Of a stretch of 64,000 nt of DNA, positions 51,043 through 60,735 are shown in pieces. The notes below the pieces were generated by a model. It saw only the letters and a program-made list of their open reading frames with translations. It was not told where the DNA came from and made no database searches. The DNA comes from Fusibacter sp. 3D3. GTDB lineage: Bacteria > Bacillota > Clostridia > Peptostreptococcales > Acidaminobacteraceae. The stretch covers positions 47,415 to 111,414 of the forward strand of contig NZ_BDHH01000001.1 in NCBI RefSeq assembly GCF_001748365.1, given 5' to 3'. Numbering within the stretch: position 1 is the first letter of the stretch; each line of letters begins with the position of its first letter. The translations under genes and the position numbers were made by a program.

Positions 51043-52824
51043 ATGAATACCAATGATAAACTTAGATTAATACGAGCGGAAATGGTGCAATCGGGTATAG
51101 ATGCATACATTATCCCCTCCAACGATCCGCATAACAGCGAGTATTTACCTGAATACTATAAGACCAGACAGTGGTTATCGGGATTTACGGGATCTGCAGG
51201 AACAATCGTCATCACCCAAACACATTGTGGTTTATGGACGGATGGGCGCTATTTTTTACAAGCTGAAGATGAACTTAAAGGTTCCGAAATTGTACTTTAC
51301 AAAATGCGCATGCCAAATGTCCCAACCATTCACGAATGGCTAAATCAAACCATATCACATGGATCAACGGTTGGTTTCAATGGATTTCAATATTCTGCTT
51401 ATGATGCCGAACTGATAAAAAGTGAACTTAAGGATAAAAAGATCAAACTTGATTTCAGAACGAACATTGTGGATAAAATTTGGCTCAACAGACCTTATCT
51501 CCCCAGTGAAAAAGTGTTCATACATGATGAGCTCTATGCGGGTGAGTCAGCAAAGCAAAAAATAGAGCACATACGTGCAAATATGCTGAAAAATGACTGT
51601 GAATATCATTTGATCAACAAATTAGATGACATCGCATGGTTACTCAACTTGAGAGGCAGTGATATCAAAAACAATCCCTATTTCTTGTCCTACGTTCTGA
51701 TTGACAAAGAAACAACGTACCTGTACATCGACATCTTGAAGCTAAATGATAAGATTATCCACTATTTACACGAAAATAATGTGAGAGTCAAAATATATGA
51801 AGATATTTGGGATGATCTTCAAGAATTAAAAGAGGGCAAGCGCATTGCTTTGGATAAAAAAGCAATTCCGTATCAGTTTTATCACGATATTGATAGACGC
51901 TGTCAAGTTTTAGATCAGCCCAATCACAGTACCGCTTTAAAGTCTATTAAAAATGAAATTGAGTGCAATCATCTTAGGACATGTCATATCCACGACGGTG
52001 TCGCAATGCTTCGTTTTATGAAATGGCTTGAAGAAACAGTGCCCACGGGTGCAGTAACCGAAACACTTGCTGATGAAAAACTCACACAATACAGAATGGA
52101 CATCTCTACATTTTTCAGCCAGAGTTTCGATACCATTGCAGGCTATAAAGATCATGCCGCATTGATGCATTACAAAGCAAAAAAAGAAACCGAATATACC
52201 CTTGAGCCGAGTGCTCTTTTCTTGGTGGACTCTGGAGGCCAATACTTCAACGGCACCACTGATATCACAAGAACATTTGCACTGGGCCCCCTAACCGATG
52301 AAGAAAGAACAGACTATACTTTGGTTTTAAAGGGCATGATTCAGCTCAGTAAAGCCATCTTCCTCGAAGGCACTACTGGTACAAATCTAGATATTCTCGC
52401 TCGAAAACCCATGTGGGATCGTGGCATAGACTATAAATGTGGCACAGGACATGGTGTTGGCTTCTTCATGGGGGTTCATGAGGGTCCACAGGGACTTTCT
52501 ATGGTTTCAAATACAATCCCATTAAAACCTGGCATGATTCTTACAAATGAGCCTGGCATCTACAAATCAGGTCGTCATGGCATTCGTATAGAAAACACTT
52601 TGTTGATCGTACCCTTTACGACGACTGAATTCGGGGCATTTTATCAATTTGAGACTTTGACGAAGACACCTATAGATACACGCCCAATTCTAAAAGAACT
52701 TTTAACGGAAGCAGAAATCAATTGGTTAAACGATTATCATCAGGAAGTTCATCATGCATTGCGTGCACATCTCTCTATAAAATCTGAAATCAGTTATCTT
52801 GAAAAAGTGACGCAGAGGATTTAA
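51043..52824 (+). CDS. aminopeptidase P (Xaa-Pro aminopeptidase, M24B)
   Basis: 593-residue cytosolic metallopeptidase releasing N-terminal residues before proline. Three parts: two creatinase-like N-terminal domains ('YIIPSNDPHNSEYLPEYYKTRQWLSGFTGSAG', 'LWTDGRYFLQAEDEL'), a pita-bread catalytic domain and a C-terminal tail. Metal ligands are in 'LVDSGGQYFNGTTDITRTF' (two Asp), 'GTGHGVGFFMGVHEG' (His), 'LTNEPGIYKSGRHG' (Glu) and 'IRIENT' (Glu). It is of the long eukaryote-like APP1 type (about 600) rather than the 440-residue PepP. Start ATG 51043 is 5 nt after GGAGGT; the frame begins 16 codons earlier without a site. Confidence 0.93.
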   Translation: MNTNDKLRLIRAEMVQSGIDAYIIPSNDPHNSEYLPEYYKTRQWLSGFTGSAGTIVITQTHCGLWTDGRYFLQAEDELKGSEIVLYKMRMPNVPTIHEWLNQTISHGSTVGFNGFQYSAYDAELIKSELKDKKIKLDFRTNIVDKIWLNRPYLPSEKVFIHDELYAGESAKQKIEHIRANMLKNDCEYHLINKLDDIAWLLNLRGSDIKNNPYFLSYVLIDKETTYLYIDILKLNDKIIHYLHENNVRVKIYEDIWDDLQELKEGKRIALDKKAIPYQFYHDIDRRCQVLDQPNHSTALKSIKNEIECNHLRTCHIHDGVAMLRFMKWLEETVPTGAVTETLADEKLTQYRMDISTFFSQSFDTIAGYKDHAALMHYKAKKETEYTLEPSALFLVDSGGQYFNGTTDITRTFALGPLTDEERTDYTLVLKGMIQLSKAIFLEGTTGTNLDILARKPMWDRGIDYKCGTGHGVGFFMGVHEGPQGLSMVSNTIPLKPGMILTNEPGIYKSGRHGIRIENTLLIVPFTTTEFGAFYQFETLTKTPIDTRPILKELLTEAEINWLNDYHQEVHHALRAHLSIKSEISYLEKVTQRI

Positions 52825-52852
52825 CCTCAGAGCATTTTTTCTGACTAAAAAG

Positions 52853-52928
52853 GCCCCCTATATGAGATGGTTCGACAATCCGCAGGCAAAGCCTAGAACT
52901 TCTTGTCGCACCATCTCATATAGGGGGC
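52853..52928. terminator. long-stem bidirectional terminator
   Basis: Perfect 18-bp arms (52853-52870 and 52911-52928, GCCCCCTATATGAGATGG type) with an inner CGACAA/TTGTCG pair and a 24-nt apical part. It separates the convergent aminopeptidase and purD genes. Confidence 0.8.
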
Positions 52929-52955
52929 TGATTTTATTTGAAATTTTATCTGAAA

Positions 52956-54215
52956 TTACAGCTCTATTTTATCGCCAATATCAGTCCTGTAAAATGACTT
53001 AGGAAAATCAATGCATTTTGCAGCTTCATAAGCACTCTTTTGGGCTTGCTCTAAGGTATTGCCCAGTGCTGTAACACCCAAAACACGCCCGCCATTAGAA
53101 AGCAGTTTATCCTCACTCGACTTTGTTCCACAATGATAAACCGTTGCATTTTCAACCTCATGCGTGCCTTTTATTTCAATGCCCTTCTCATAAGCATCTG
53201 GGTAGCCTTCAGAAGCTATGATCACGCATACCGCATGTTCTGGCTTCCATTTGAGTTCAATTTGATCTAATCGTCCCGCCACAACAGCCTCAAAGACTTC
53301 CATCAAATCATTTTCAAGTCTCGGTAGAGTGACCTCTGTTTCAGGATCCCCAAACCTCACATTGTACTCAATGACGTTGATCTCATCGCCTTTGATCATA
53401 ATGCCTATAAATAAAATACCCTTGAAATCAATCCCATCTTCATGAATCCCCTTGATGAACGGGTCCAGTAATCTCGTTTTGATTTTAAGCATCATTTCAT
53501 CATCAATAATCTGACTTGGTGAATAAGTGCCCATACCGCCTGTGTTAGGGCCTAAATCATGGTTAAAAGCCTTTTTATAGTCTTGTGCGGGTGCCATAGG
53601 TAAAATCGTCTCTCCATCAACAAAGCAAAGAATAGAGGCTTCTATACCTGTTAAAAAGGCTTCGAGGACCACTTTATTGCCTGAATCTCCAAAAATTTTA
53701 TCTGACATAATTTCTCGAAGTGCCTTTTGAGCTTCCGCTTTGTTTTGTGCGATGATCACACCTTTACCTGCGGCGAGTCCATCCGCTTTAATGACAACTG
53801 GAAATCCAAATTGGTCCAGTTCCTCAATCGCCTTTTCCACATCGAGGTATTCTTTATAAGGTGCTGTTGGAATCCCGTGTCTGATCAAAAAATCCTTCGT
53901 AAAAGCTTTACTGCCTTCGAATTGCGCCGCTTTTTTATTAGGGCCAAAAATCTTTAACCCTTCAGCTTCAAAAGCATCCACAATACCTGCAACAAGCGGT
54001 GCTTCCGGTCCAACAATGGTCAAATCAATCTGCTCTTTTTGAGCAAAAGCCAAGAGTGACCTCGTATCTTCCATATGAATATTGACACATTCGGCGATTT
54101 CCGAAATTCCTGCATTCCCTGGCGCTACAAATATTTTTTCAACCTTTGGGCTCTCTAAAATTTTATGACAAATGGCATGTTCTCTGCCACCACTGCCGAT
54201 AATGAATACCTTCAT
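52956..54215 (-). CDS. purD: phosphoribosylamine-glycine ligase PurD
   Basis: 419-residue ATP-grasp enzyme joining phosphoribosylamine and glycine, step 2 of purine synthesis. It begins 'MKVFIIGSGGREHAI' (N-terminal nucleotide-like fold), then 'GPNKKAAQFEGSKAFTKDFL', the ATP-grasp loop 'PVVIKADGLAAGKGVIIA', and 'FKGILFIGIMI...VIEYNVRFGDPETEV' with the metal ligands. Length is standard. Start ATG 54215 follows GTAGGTGATC; the frame extends 34 codons into the end of purH with no site. It is the last gene of the pur operon, 37 bp after purH. Confidence 0.97.
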   Translation of the reverse strand: MKVFIIGSGGREHAICHKILESPKVEKIFVAPGNAGISEIAECVNIHMEDTRSLLAFAQKEQIDLTIVGPEAPLVAGIVDAFEAEGLKIFGPNKKAAQFEGSKAFTKDFLIRHGIPTAPYKEYLDVEKAIEELDQFGFPVVIKADGLAAGKGVIIAQNKAEAQKALREIMSDKIFGDSGNKVVLEAFLTGIEASILCFVDGETILPMAPAQDYKKAFNHDLGPNTGGMGTYSPSQIIDDEMMLKIKTRLLDPFIKGIHEDGIDFKGILFIGIMIKGDEINVIEYNVRFGDPETEVTLPRLENDLMEVFEAVVAGRLDQIELKWKPEHAVCVIIASEGYPDAYEKGIEIKGTHEVENATVYHCGTKSSEDKLLSNGGRVLGVTALGNTLEQAQKSAYEAAKCIDFPKSFYRTDIGDKIEL

Positions 54216-54252
54216 GTGATCACCTACTTTCAATTTACTAAAGCCTCTTTTT

Positions 54253-55794
54253 TTAGTGTTTAAAATGACGCATGCCTGTGAAGACCATTGCGATCCCATA
54301 TTGATTCGCCATATCAATCACTTCTTGGTCTCTTATGGACCCCCCAGGTTGAATAATCGCTGAAATACCTGCTTTCGCAGCCGCAACAATGGAATCTCCA
54401 AATGGGAAATAGGCATCTGATGCAAGAACCGCCGCTTTGGTTGGAAAATTGGATTGTCTTATGGCATTTTCCGCTGCCCATACGCGACTGACTTGTCCCT
54501 GTCCTATTCCAAGGGTTTGACCATCTCTCGTAATCACAATCCCGTTTGATTTAGCATGTTTACAGACTTTCATTGCAAATTTTAGTTCTTCAATTTCTTT
54601 TTTGGTTGGAATGCGATCGGTTACAATTTCAAGGTCTCCATCGAACATCGAACGGTCTGAATCCTGTATGATCATGCCACCATGAATTTTTTTCATATCG
54701 AAACTGAATTCAGAAATGGGCTTGCTGATATTTTCAAGTTTTAAAAGTCGAATGTTTTTCTTCGTCGTGAGCACTTTGATGGCTTCTTCATCAAAATCGG
54801 GTGCAATGACAATCTCAACAAAGATTTCATTAATTTTAACCGCTGTTTTATGATCAATCGGTCTATTCGCTGCAACGATACCGCCATAAATAGACTGAGG
54901 ATCACAGTCATATGCTTTTTGATAAGCGTGTAAGATGTCAAACCCAACACCTACACCGCAAGGGTTTGAATGCTTCACTGCCACTACCGCAGGTTGTTCA
55001 AATTCTTTTAAGAGTGCTAGTGCGCCATTTGTATCATTTATGTTGTTAAACGAGAGTTCTTTGCCATGCAATTGAACCGCCTGTGCTAAAGTACCTCCTG
55101 TTGAAATAGCCTCTTTATAAAATGCACCTTGCTGATGCGGATTTTCGCCATATCGAAGATCTTGTACTTTTTCAAAAGTAACGGTTAATGTCTCAGGAAA
55201 TTTCTCGCGATTGCCTTTTTTTCTCAAGTATTCTGCAATCATCGCATCATAATGTGCCGTATGCGCAAAAACTTTAAGGGCTAAATCATACTTAGTCTCA
55301 TAGTCTGCGTCCCCATTGGCTTTTATCGCTTCTATAGCTTTGTCATAATCACTTGGATCAACGAGAACCACCACATCTTGATGATTTTTAGCCGCTGATC
55401 TGAGCATGGTCGGTCCACCGATATCGATGTGCTCTATAGCGTCTTTAAGCGCAACATGAGGCTTTGAAATTGTCTCTTTGAACGGGTAGAGATTAATCGC
55501 CACTAAATCTATCGTTTGAATGTCCAGTGATGCCAGTTGCTTCATATGATCTGGATTATCTCTCATGGCCAAGATGCCACCATGAACCACAGGATGTAAA
55601 GTCTTCACTCTGCCATCTAAACACTCTGGAAAATTTGTAATCTCACTGATATTTTTAACGGGGATGCCAGCATCTTTAATGGCTTTTTCAGTGCCACCTG
55701 TTGAAATAAGCTCTATGCCCAGTGCATCAAGCGCTCTCGCAAACTCTATAATACCGGTTTTATCCGAAACGCTTAAAAGTGCTCTCTTAATCAT
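54253..55794 (-). CDS. purH: bifunctional AICAR transformylase/IMP cyclohydrolase PurH
   Basis: 513-residue enzyme for the last two steps to IMP. The N-terminal MGS-like cyclohydrolase domain has '[17 protein letters not shown]' and '[16 protein letters not shown]'. The C-terminal transformylase domain has '[14 protein letters not shown]' and the catalytic Lys-His in '[13 protein letters not shown]', followed by '[30 protein letters not shown]'. Complete and of usual length. Start ATG 55794 is 6 nt after GAGGAGG and overlaps the end of purN by 8 bp, showing tight coupling. Confidence 0.98.
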   Translation of the reverse strand: MIKRALLSVSDKTGIIEFARALDALGIELISTGGTEKAIKDAGIPVKNISEITNFPECLDGRVKTLHPVVHGGILAMRDNPDHMKQLASLDIQTIDLVAINLYPFKETISKPHVALKDAIEHIDIGGPTMLRSAAKNHQDVVVLVDPSDYDKAIEAIKANGDADYETKYDLALKVFAHTAHYDAMIAEYLRKKGNREKFPETLTVTFEKVQDLRYGENPHQQGAFYKEAISTGGTLAQAVQLHGKELSFNNINDTNGALALLKEFEQPAVVAVKHSNPCGVGVGFDILHAYQKAYDCDPQSIYGGIVAANRPIDHKTAVKINEIFVEIVIAPDFDEEAIKVLTTKKNIRLLKLENISKPISEFSFDMKKIHGGMIIQDSDRSMFDGDLEIVTDRIPTKKEIEELKFAMKVCKHAKSNGIVITRDGQTLGIGQGQVSRVWAAENAIRQSNFPTKAAVLASDAYFPFGDSIVAAAKAGISAIIQPGGSIRDQEVIDMANQYGIAMVFTGMRHFKH

Positions 55795-56410
55795 TTTTTG
55801 CCTCCTCAAGACCAATTTTCACTTGTCCCATTTGTATTGCTTTAATTGTACTCACAAGAAGATGATGTTCCACTTTCAGAATGCGCGCTGCTAACGTTTT
55901 AGCTGTGTCCTCTTTGAAAACAGCGACACGTTCTTGCTTAATAATCTCACCTGTATCGACACCTTCATCTACAAAGTGTGTCGTTGCACCCGATTCCTTT
56001 TCTTGATTGAGCATTACGGCCTCATGCACATGCTCGCCATAAAACCCCTCACCGCAATATTTGGGAATCAGTGAAGGGTGAATGTTGATAATCCTCTTTT
56101 CAAATTGCTTGATTATTTCAGGTGATAAGATGCTCAAATAGCCTGCTAAAACAATGAGATCAATCGATTCACTTACAAGGACTTCTAGCAGTGCACGATG
56201 CCTCAATGAGATCTCTTTATAATTCCCCACGCCAATATAAGCTGTTTTAATATTGTGCTTTTGGGCACGTTCAAGACCAAATGCATTTTTGCGATTGGAA
56301 ACAACCACTTTGATTTCTGCATCAAGTTCACGACTTTCAATGGCATCTATAATCGCTTGGAGATTTGAACCCCCACCGGATATCAAAACCGCTATTTTTA
56401 GCCTTGACAT
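55787..56410 (-). CDS. purN: phosphoribosylglycinamide formyltransferase PurN
   Basis: 207-residue folate-dependent transformylase, step 3 of purine synthesis. Visible: '[17 protein letters not shown]' (phosphate loop), the catalytic Asn-His in '[19 protein letters not shown]' and Asp in '[14 protein letters not shown]'. Length is normal. The start overlaps the end of purM by 13 bp and its end overlaps purH by 8 bp. Confidence 0.97.
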   Translation of the reverse strand: MSRLKIAVLISGGGSNLQAIIDAIESRELDAEIKVVVSNRKNAFGLERAQKHNIKTAYIGVGNYKEISLRHRALLEVLVSESIDLIVLAGYLSILSPEIIKQFEKRIINIHPSLIPKYCGEGFYGEHVHEAVMLNQEKESGATTHFVDEGVDTGEIIKQERVAVFKEDTAKTLAARILKVEHHLLVSTIKAIQMGQVKIGLEEAKND

Positions 56411-57438
56411 AACAGAACGCCTTCATGACTGTCTGTGACGGTTCCGATTGAATAGCCTGTTTCTCCAAGCGATTCTAAAAGCGCTAGAGTAGACGCTTCA
56501 TCTTCTTTTGAAACCACCAAGATATAGCCAATGCCCATATTGAAAGTGGCAAACATTTCTTCCAAATCGATATTGCCTTGTGTCATCATATAATCGAAGA
56601 CAGGTAAAATTGGCCAAGTGCCCAGATGGATGTCAACACCCAATCCTTTTGGGATTATTCTAGGAATATTTTCAAAGAAACCGCCGCCTGTCATGTGAAC
56701 CATGCCTTTGACAGTTGCTTTTTCAAGGACTTTCAAGATACTTTTAACATATATTTTTGTAGGTTTGATCAACACATTGCCAAGTGTGTCGCCTAATGCT
56801 TCTATGGGGTCTTCTAATTTTAAATTCAGTTTATCAAAGAAGAGCTTTCTCACAAGACTGTAGCCATTGGAATGAATACCCGATGAAGCTAAGCCAATGA
56901 GAACATCATCCGATTTAATATGGGCACCTGTGATGATTTTAGCTTCGTCCACAACACCCACTGCAAAGCCTGCCATATCATATTCGCCAGCTTGATAGAA
57001 TCCAGGCATTTCAGCCGTTTCACCACCCAGTAAAGGCATCGCCGATAATTTGCAACCATCGGTAATCCCTTTTACAATCGCAGCCGCTTTTTCAGCATCC
57101 AAATGGCCCGTTGCCAAATAATCGAGGAAAAATAAGGGCGTCGCGCCTTGACATAAGATATCATTCACGCACATCGCCACTAAATCTTGACCTACCGTGT
57201 CGTGCTTGTCCATCATAAACGCAATTTTAAGTTTAGTTCCCACACCATCCGTCCCCGCCACGAGCACGGGGCTTTCAAATTGACCACTTAATCGGAGCAA
57301 TCCCCCGAAGCTTCCGAGATCCCCTATGACATCTGCGTTAAAGGTCTCTTTAACATGTTTCTTCATCAATTCTACAGCTCTTGCGCCTTCTTTTACATCA
57401 ACGCCCGCCTCTTGATAAGTTAATTTATTATGACTCAT
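56398..57438 (-). CDS. purM: phosphoribosylformylglycinamidine cyclo-ligase (AIR synthetase) PurM
   Basis: 346-residue ATP-dependent enzyme closing the imidazole ring. Typical stretches: 'LVAGTDGVGTKLKIAFMMDKHDTVGQDLVAMCVNDIL', 'PLLGGETAEMPGFYQ', 'LIGLASSGIHSNGYSLVR' and 'MTGGGFFENIPRIIP'. Start ATG 57438 is 6 nt after AAGGAG; five codons upstream are possible in frame but would include that site. Overlaps purN by 13 bp and lies 32 bp after purF. Confidence 0.97.
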   Translation of the reverse strand: MSHNKLTYQEAGVDVKEGARAVELMKKHVKETFNADVIGDLGSFGGLLRLSGQFESPVLVAGTDGVGTKLKIAFMMDKHDTVGQDLVAMCVNDILCQGATPLFFLDYLATGHLDAEKAAAIVKGITDGCKLSAMPLLGGETAEMPGFYQAGEYDMAGFAVGVVDEAKIITGAHIKSDDVLIGLASSGIHSNGYSLVRKLFFDKLNLKLEDPIEALGDTLGNVLIKPTKIYVKSILKVLEKATVKGMVHMTGGGFFENIPRIIPKGLGVDIHLGTWPILPVFDYMMTQGNIDLEEMFATFNMGIGYILVVSKEDEASTLALLESLGETGYSIGTVTDSHEGVLLCQG

Positions 57439-57470
57439 CACAAACTCCTTCATTTATCCGTTATTTCTCA

Positions 57471-58886
57471 CTAGCATTTTTCAAACATGTTTTTGTCGCC
57501 TTCTTTTGGGACATCCATCGGATAGTCGCCATTAAAACAAGCTGTACAAAGTTCGTCTTTTCTCATGCCAATGGATTCTACAAGGCCTTCAACGCTTAGA
57601 TATGCCAAACTATCTGCCTCAGTCATTTCTCTAATGCCTTCGACTGTATGTGTTGCGCCGATAAGCTGGGCACGGTTTGGTGTATCGATTCCAAAATAGC
57701 ATGAATGTGAAACTGGTGGTGAACTCACTCTAATATGAACTTCTGTAGCCCCTGCTTCCTTGAGCATATTGACAAGTCTTCTGCTCGTTGTACCTCTCAC
57801 GATGGAATCATCAATGAGGATCAATCTTTTGCCTTCTATATTTTCGCGCATGGTATTGAGTTTTAATCTCACGGCGAGTTCTCTAGATTTTTGATCGGGT
57901 TGAATGAAGGTTCTCCCCATATATTTGTTCTTAATTAATCCAATATCAAAGGGAATTCCTGATTCCTCTGCATAGCCAATGGCAGCGGCAATCCCTGAAT
58001 CTGGTACGGCGATAACCATATCAGCTTCAACTGGGCTTTCCTGAGCTAAAATCTTGCCCGCTTTTTTACGCGTGATGAACACATTTTTCCCATCGATAAT
58101 GCTGTCGGGTCTTGCAAAGTAAACGTATTCAAAACAGCAAACCGCTTTGCGTTTGGTCACATCATACATAATAGACTCTATTCCATTTTCATCGATTACT
58201 ACGATTTCACCCGGTTCAATGTCCCTTACAAATTCAGCACCAACGACGTCATGTGCGCAGGTTTCTGATGCAAGCACATAACCGCCATCCATTTTAGCAA
58301 GTGAAAGCGGACGCAAACCATACGGATCTCTTACGCCAACGAGCATATTATCTATAATAATCACAAGGGCAAAGGAACCCTTTATTTCTTTTACAGCTTC
58401 TATAACAGCTTCTTTCATGCCTAAATGATAATTCTTAGCAATTAAATTTGCAATGACTTCAGAGTCAATCGACGTTTGAAAAATAGACCCTTCGTCTTCA
58501 AGACGATCTCTTATTTCGCCTGCATTCACCAAGTTGCCATTATGTGCAAGCGCAATACTGCCCCCTTTGTATCTCACCACAAGAGGCTGTGCATTTGAGA
58601 CATAACTTTCACCCGTCGTTGAATACCTGACATGACCAATCCCAATATCCGCTGGCAATCGATCTAATATCTCACTGGAAAAAACTTCTTGGACAAGGCC
58701 CATTTCTTTATAATACTGCATCTTTCTATCTTTAAGCACTGCAATTCCAGCACTTTCTTGACCTCTATGTTGAAGTGCAATCAGCCCAAAACACAACATC
58801 TGTGAAATGTTTTCCATGCCGGGCGCATACACGCCAATAACACCACACTCTTCTTTCAATTTATCCAGCTCTAAAAAATCAGTCAT
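57471..58886 (-). CDS. purF: amidophosphoribosyltransferase PurF
   Basis: 471-residue glutamine-dependent enzyme for the first committed step of purine synthesis. A 13-residue propeptide precedes the nucleophile Cys14 ('KEECGVIGVYAPG'), as in the Bacillus enzyme that is processed and carries a 4Fe-4S cluster. Glutaminase motifs 'LIALQHRGQESAGI' and 'LAHNGNLVNA' follow, then the PRPP loop 'RLILIDDSIVRGTTSRRLV'. Cluster cysteines are seen in 'KAVCCFEYVYFARPDS' and 'DELCTACFNGDYP'. The cluster makes it oxygen-labile. Start ATG 58886 is 6 nt after GAGGAGG; 22 bp after purC. Confidence 0.98.
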   Translation of the reverse strand: MTDFLELDKLKEECGVIGVYAPGMENISQMLCFGLIALQHRGQESAGIAVLKDRKMQYYKEMGLVQEVFSSEILDRLPADIGIGHVRYSTTGESYVSNAQPLVVRYKGGSIALAHNGNLVNAGEIRDRLEDEGSIFQTSIDSEVIANLIAKNYHLGMKEAVIEAVKEIKGSFALVIIIDNMLVGVRDPYGLRPLSLAKMDGGYVLASETCAHDVVGAEFVRDIEPGEIVVIDENGIESIMYDVTKRKAVCCFEYVYFARPDSIIDGKNVFITRKKAGKILAQESPVEADMVIAVPDSGIAAAIGYAEESGIPFDIGLIKNKYMGRTFIQPDQKSRELAVRLKLNTMRENIEGKRLILIDDSIVRGTTSRRLVNMLKEAGATEVHIRVSSPPVSHSCYFGIDTPNRAQLIGATHTVEGIREMTEADSLAYLSVEGLVESIGMRKDELCTACFNGDYPMDVPKEGDKNMFEKC

Positions 58887-58908
58887 TTCATCCTCCTCAT
58901 GACAGGTA

Positions 58909-59613
58909 TTACTTTTCAAGTCTACCTAATACTTGCTGATAGGTATCTTCAACATTGCCTAAATCTCTTCTAAAACGATCTTTATCCATCTTCTCGTTCG
59001 TATGAACATCCCATAGACGGCAAGTATCAGGACTGATCTCATCTGCCAATATAACTTCACCTTTGAAAACACCAAATTCGAGTTTAAAATCGATGAGTTT
59101 AAGGTCTCTTTCAAAGAAAAATGCTTTTAAGATCTCATTAATCTTAAATGAATACGCTTTTATCACTTCAACTTGCGCTTCTGTTGCAAGTTCAATCGCA
59201 GCGATGTGGTATTCATTGATCATCGGATCACCAAGTGCATCATCTTTATAGCAAAATTCTAAAACAGTTTGTTTCATTGGAACGCCTTCTTCAAGGCCTA
59301 ATCGCTTAGAAAGTGAACCTGCTGCAACATTTCTCACAATAACTTCAAGTGGCAATATTTTGACTGCTTTTACATACTGCTCACGCTCATTCATCAAGGT
59401 TTCAAAATGTGTTGGGATTCCTTTTTCTTCAAGCATTTTAAAGAGCAATGCACTCATTTTATTATTGACGATTCCTTTGTCGTGAATTGTGCCTTTTTTT
59501 ACCCCATTAAAAGCCGTCGCATCGTCTTTGTATTCTACTATATAGTAATCTGGATTTTCTGTTTTATAAACTTTCTTTGCTTTACCTTCGTATAACATTT
59601 CTAACTTTTCCAT
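58909..59613 (-). CDS. purC: SAICAR synthetase PurC
   Basis: 234-residue ATP-dependent ligase adding aspartate to CAIR. It begins '[24 protein letters not shown]', then '[10 protein letters not shown]'-like '[16 protein letters not shown]', '[16 protein letters not shown]' and '[13 protein letters not shown]'. Length is normal for the short bacterial type. ATG 59613 was preferred over an ATG two codons upstream because AGGAGG then lies 6 nt away. It is 150 bp from purE, and the gap contains three 14-bp tandem repeats. Confidence 0.97.
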   Translation of the reverse strand: MEKLEMLYEGKAKKVYKTENPDYYIVEYKDDATAFNGVKKGTIHDKGIVNNKMSALLFKMLEEKGIPTHFETLMNEREQYVKAVKILPLEVIVRNVAAGSLSKRLGLEEGVPMKQTVLEFCYKDDALGDPMINEYHIAAIELATEAQVEVIKAYSFKINEILKAFFFERDLKLIDFKLEFGVFKGEVILADEISPDTCRLWDVHTNEKMDKDRFRRDLGNVEDTYQQVLGRLEK

Positions 59614-59700
59614 CTTCATCCTCCTAATTGATCCATCGATCTTATTTATATATCCATATTATCTGATTATATGCCTTATATTCATGTGTTATATATCTTT

Positions 59701-59742
59701 ATGTTGATCTCCAAATGTTGATCTCCAAATGTTGATCTCCAA
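59701..59742. repeat. three tandem copies of a 14-bp unit
   Basis: ATGTTGATCTCCAA three times without a mismatch, in the purE-purC gap. No function visible; the number of copies is probably variable between strains. Confidence 0.9.
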
Positions 59743-59763
59743 ATGTAGTTCACTGTTAAGTTT

Positions 59764-60249
59764 CTAGTAAAGTGACTGAATGCCTGCATCTTTTTCGATG
59801 ACTTGATCTGCCATAGTGAGTCTATAAGCTTTCATTTTCGCCCTTAATTCTGGGTATTTAATGGATAGCATTTGAATTGCTAAAAGCGCTGCGTTCTCTG
59901 CGCCGTTGATGGCAACTGTTGCCACCGGTATGCCACTCGGCATCTGCACGATAGACAGTAGAGAATCAAGACCGTCCATTGTAGAAGATTTAATTGGTAA
60001 TCCAATGACAGGTAACGGCGTTACACCTGCTATAACGCCTGGTAGATGTGCCGCTTTTCCAGCTGCACCAATGATAACTTCAAAACCATTTGCCTCAGCT
60101 TCCATCGCAAATGACACGGCCAAATGCGGTGTTCTATGAGCGGATAAAACTCTCGCCACAACTTCAACATCAAACGCCTTTAAAACTTGAATGCTCTTTT
60201 CAACCACTTGAAAATCTGAGTCGCTACCCATTAAAATTGCTACTTTCAT
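59764..60249 (-). CDS. purE: N5-carboxyaminoimidazole ribonucleotide mutase PurE
   Basis: 161-residue enzyme of class I PurE. 'VAILMGSDSDFQVVEKSIQVL' forms the phosphate site, 'VLSAHRTPHLAVSFAMEA' carries the catalytic His, and 'FEVIIGAAGKAAHLPGVIAGVTPLPVIGLPI' and 'GNAENAALLAIQML'-like segments follow. It normally works with PurK, which is not in this operon. First structural gene of purE-C-F-M-N-H-D; purB, purL, purQ and purS are also missing here. Start ATG 60249 is 6 nt after GGAGG. A leader ORF and a terminator lie directly in front. Confidence 0.97.
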   Translation of the reverse strand: MKVAILMGSDSDFQVVEKSIQVLKAFDVEVVARVLSAHRTPHLAVSFAMEAEANGFEVIIGAAGKAAHLPGVIAGVTPLPVIGLPIKSSTMDGLDSLLSIVQMPSGIPVATVAINGAENAALLAIQMLSIKYPELRAKMKAYRLTMADQVIEKDAGIQSLY

Positions 60250-60281
60250 ATTCGCCTCCAACGCTTAAACTTTTTATGATT

Positions 60282-60314
60282 AAAAAAACCTTCTAACTTT
60301 CGTTAAAAGGTTTT
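60282..60314 (-). terminator. leader terminator in front of purE (attenuator candidate)
   Basis: On the minus strand AAAACCTTTTAAC (60314-60302), loop GAAA, GTTAGAAGGTTTT (60297-60285), then seven T. 13-bp stem with one mismatch and a GNRA loop. It sits between the leader ORF and purE, so purE transcription must pass it. Confidence 0.85.
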
Positions 60315-60321
60315 AGACATA

Positions 60322-60396
60322 CTAAATGAAACCATCTTGGAATTGGCATTGAACACTAATTGGATTCACTTTACCGAATTGATTTAAAGTTTTCAC
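60322..60396 (-). CDS. 24-codon leader peptide upstream of purE
   Basis: Short frame starting at GTG 60396, 8 nt after a perfect AGGAGG, and ending with TAG at 60324-60322, 7 nt before the terminator stem. The peptide starts 'MKTLNQFGK' and ends 'VQCQFQDGFI'. Four of 24 codons are CAA (Gln), three of them alternating at positions 16, 18 and 20. The last codons (GGT-TTC-ATT) can pair with the 5' arm of the terminator (60333-60309: UUUAG with CUAAA, GGU with ACC), so ribosome position could decide between terminator and antiterminator. Translation is inferred from the ribosome binding site; a purely RNA role is possible. Confidence 0.5.
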   Translation of the reverse strand: MKTLNQFGKVNPISVQCQFQDGFI

Positions 60397-60420
60397 GTTC
60401 TTTGCCTCCTAAAAACCGAT

Positions 60421-60735
60421 ACTCAGTCCGCTTCGCTACCTTCGTAACCCTCGCCTCAATGATACAGAGACTATGCCGCAACAGTGTACTCAGTCCGCTT
60501 CGCTACCTTCGTAACCCTCGCCTCAATGATACAGAGACCTATGCCGCAACAGTGTACTCAGTCCGCTTCGCTACCTTCGTAACCCTCGCCTCAATGATAC
60601 AGAGACCTATGCCGCAACAGTGTACTCAGTCCGCTTCGCTACCTTCGTAACCCTCGCCTCAATGATACAGAGACCTATGCCGCAACAGTGTACTCAGTCC
60701 GCTTCGCTACCTTCGTAACCCTCGCACAAGCCGCT
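60421..60735. repeat. 68-bp direct tandem repeats, four to five copies
   Basis: ACTCAGTCCGCTTCGCTACC recurs at 60421, 60488, 60556, 60624 and 60692. Units are 68 bp (the first 67, by loss of one C) and otherwise nearly identical; the last is cut off after CCCTCGC and runs into hairpins. Within each unit lies a core CCGCTTCGCTACCTTCGTAA. No spacers as in CRISPR. It lies in front of the pur leader. Confidence 0.95.

Noticed and set aside
60421-60735. Regularly spaced repeats that could suggest a CRISPR array
   Set aside because: The whole 68-bp unit is repeated, there are no unique spacers, and no cas genes are near.
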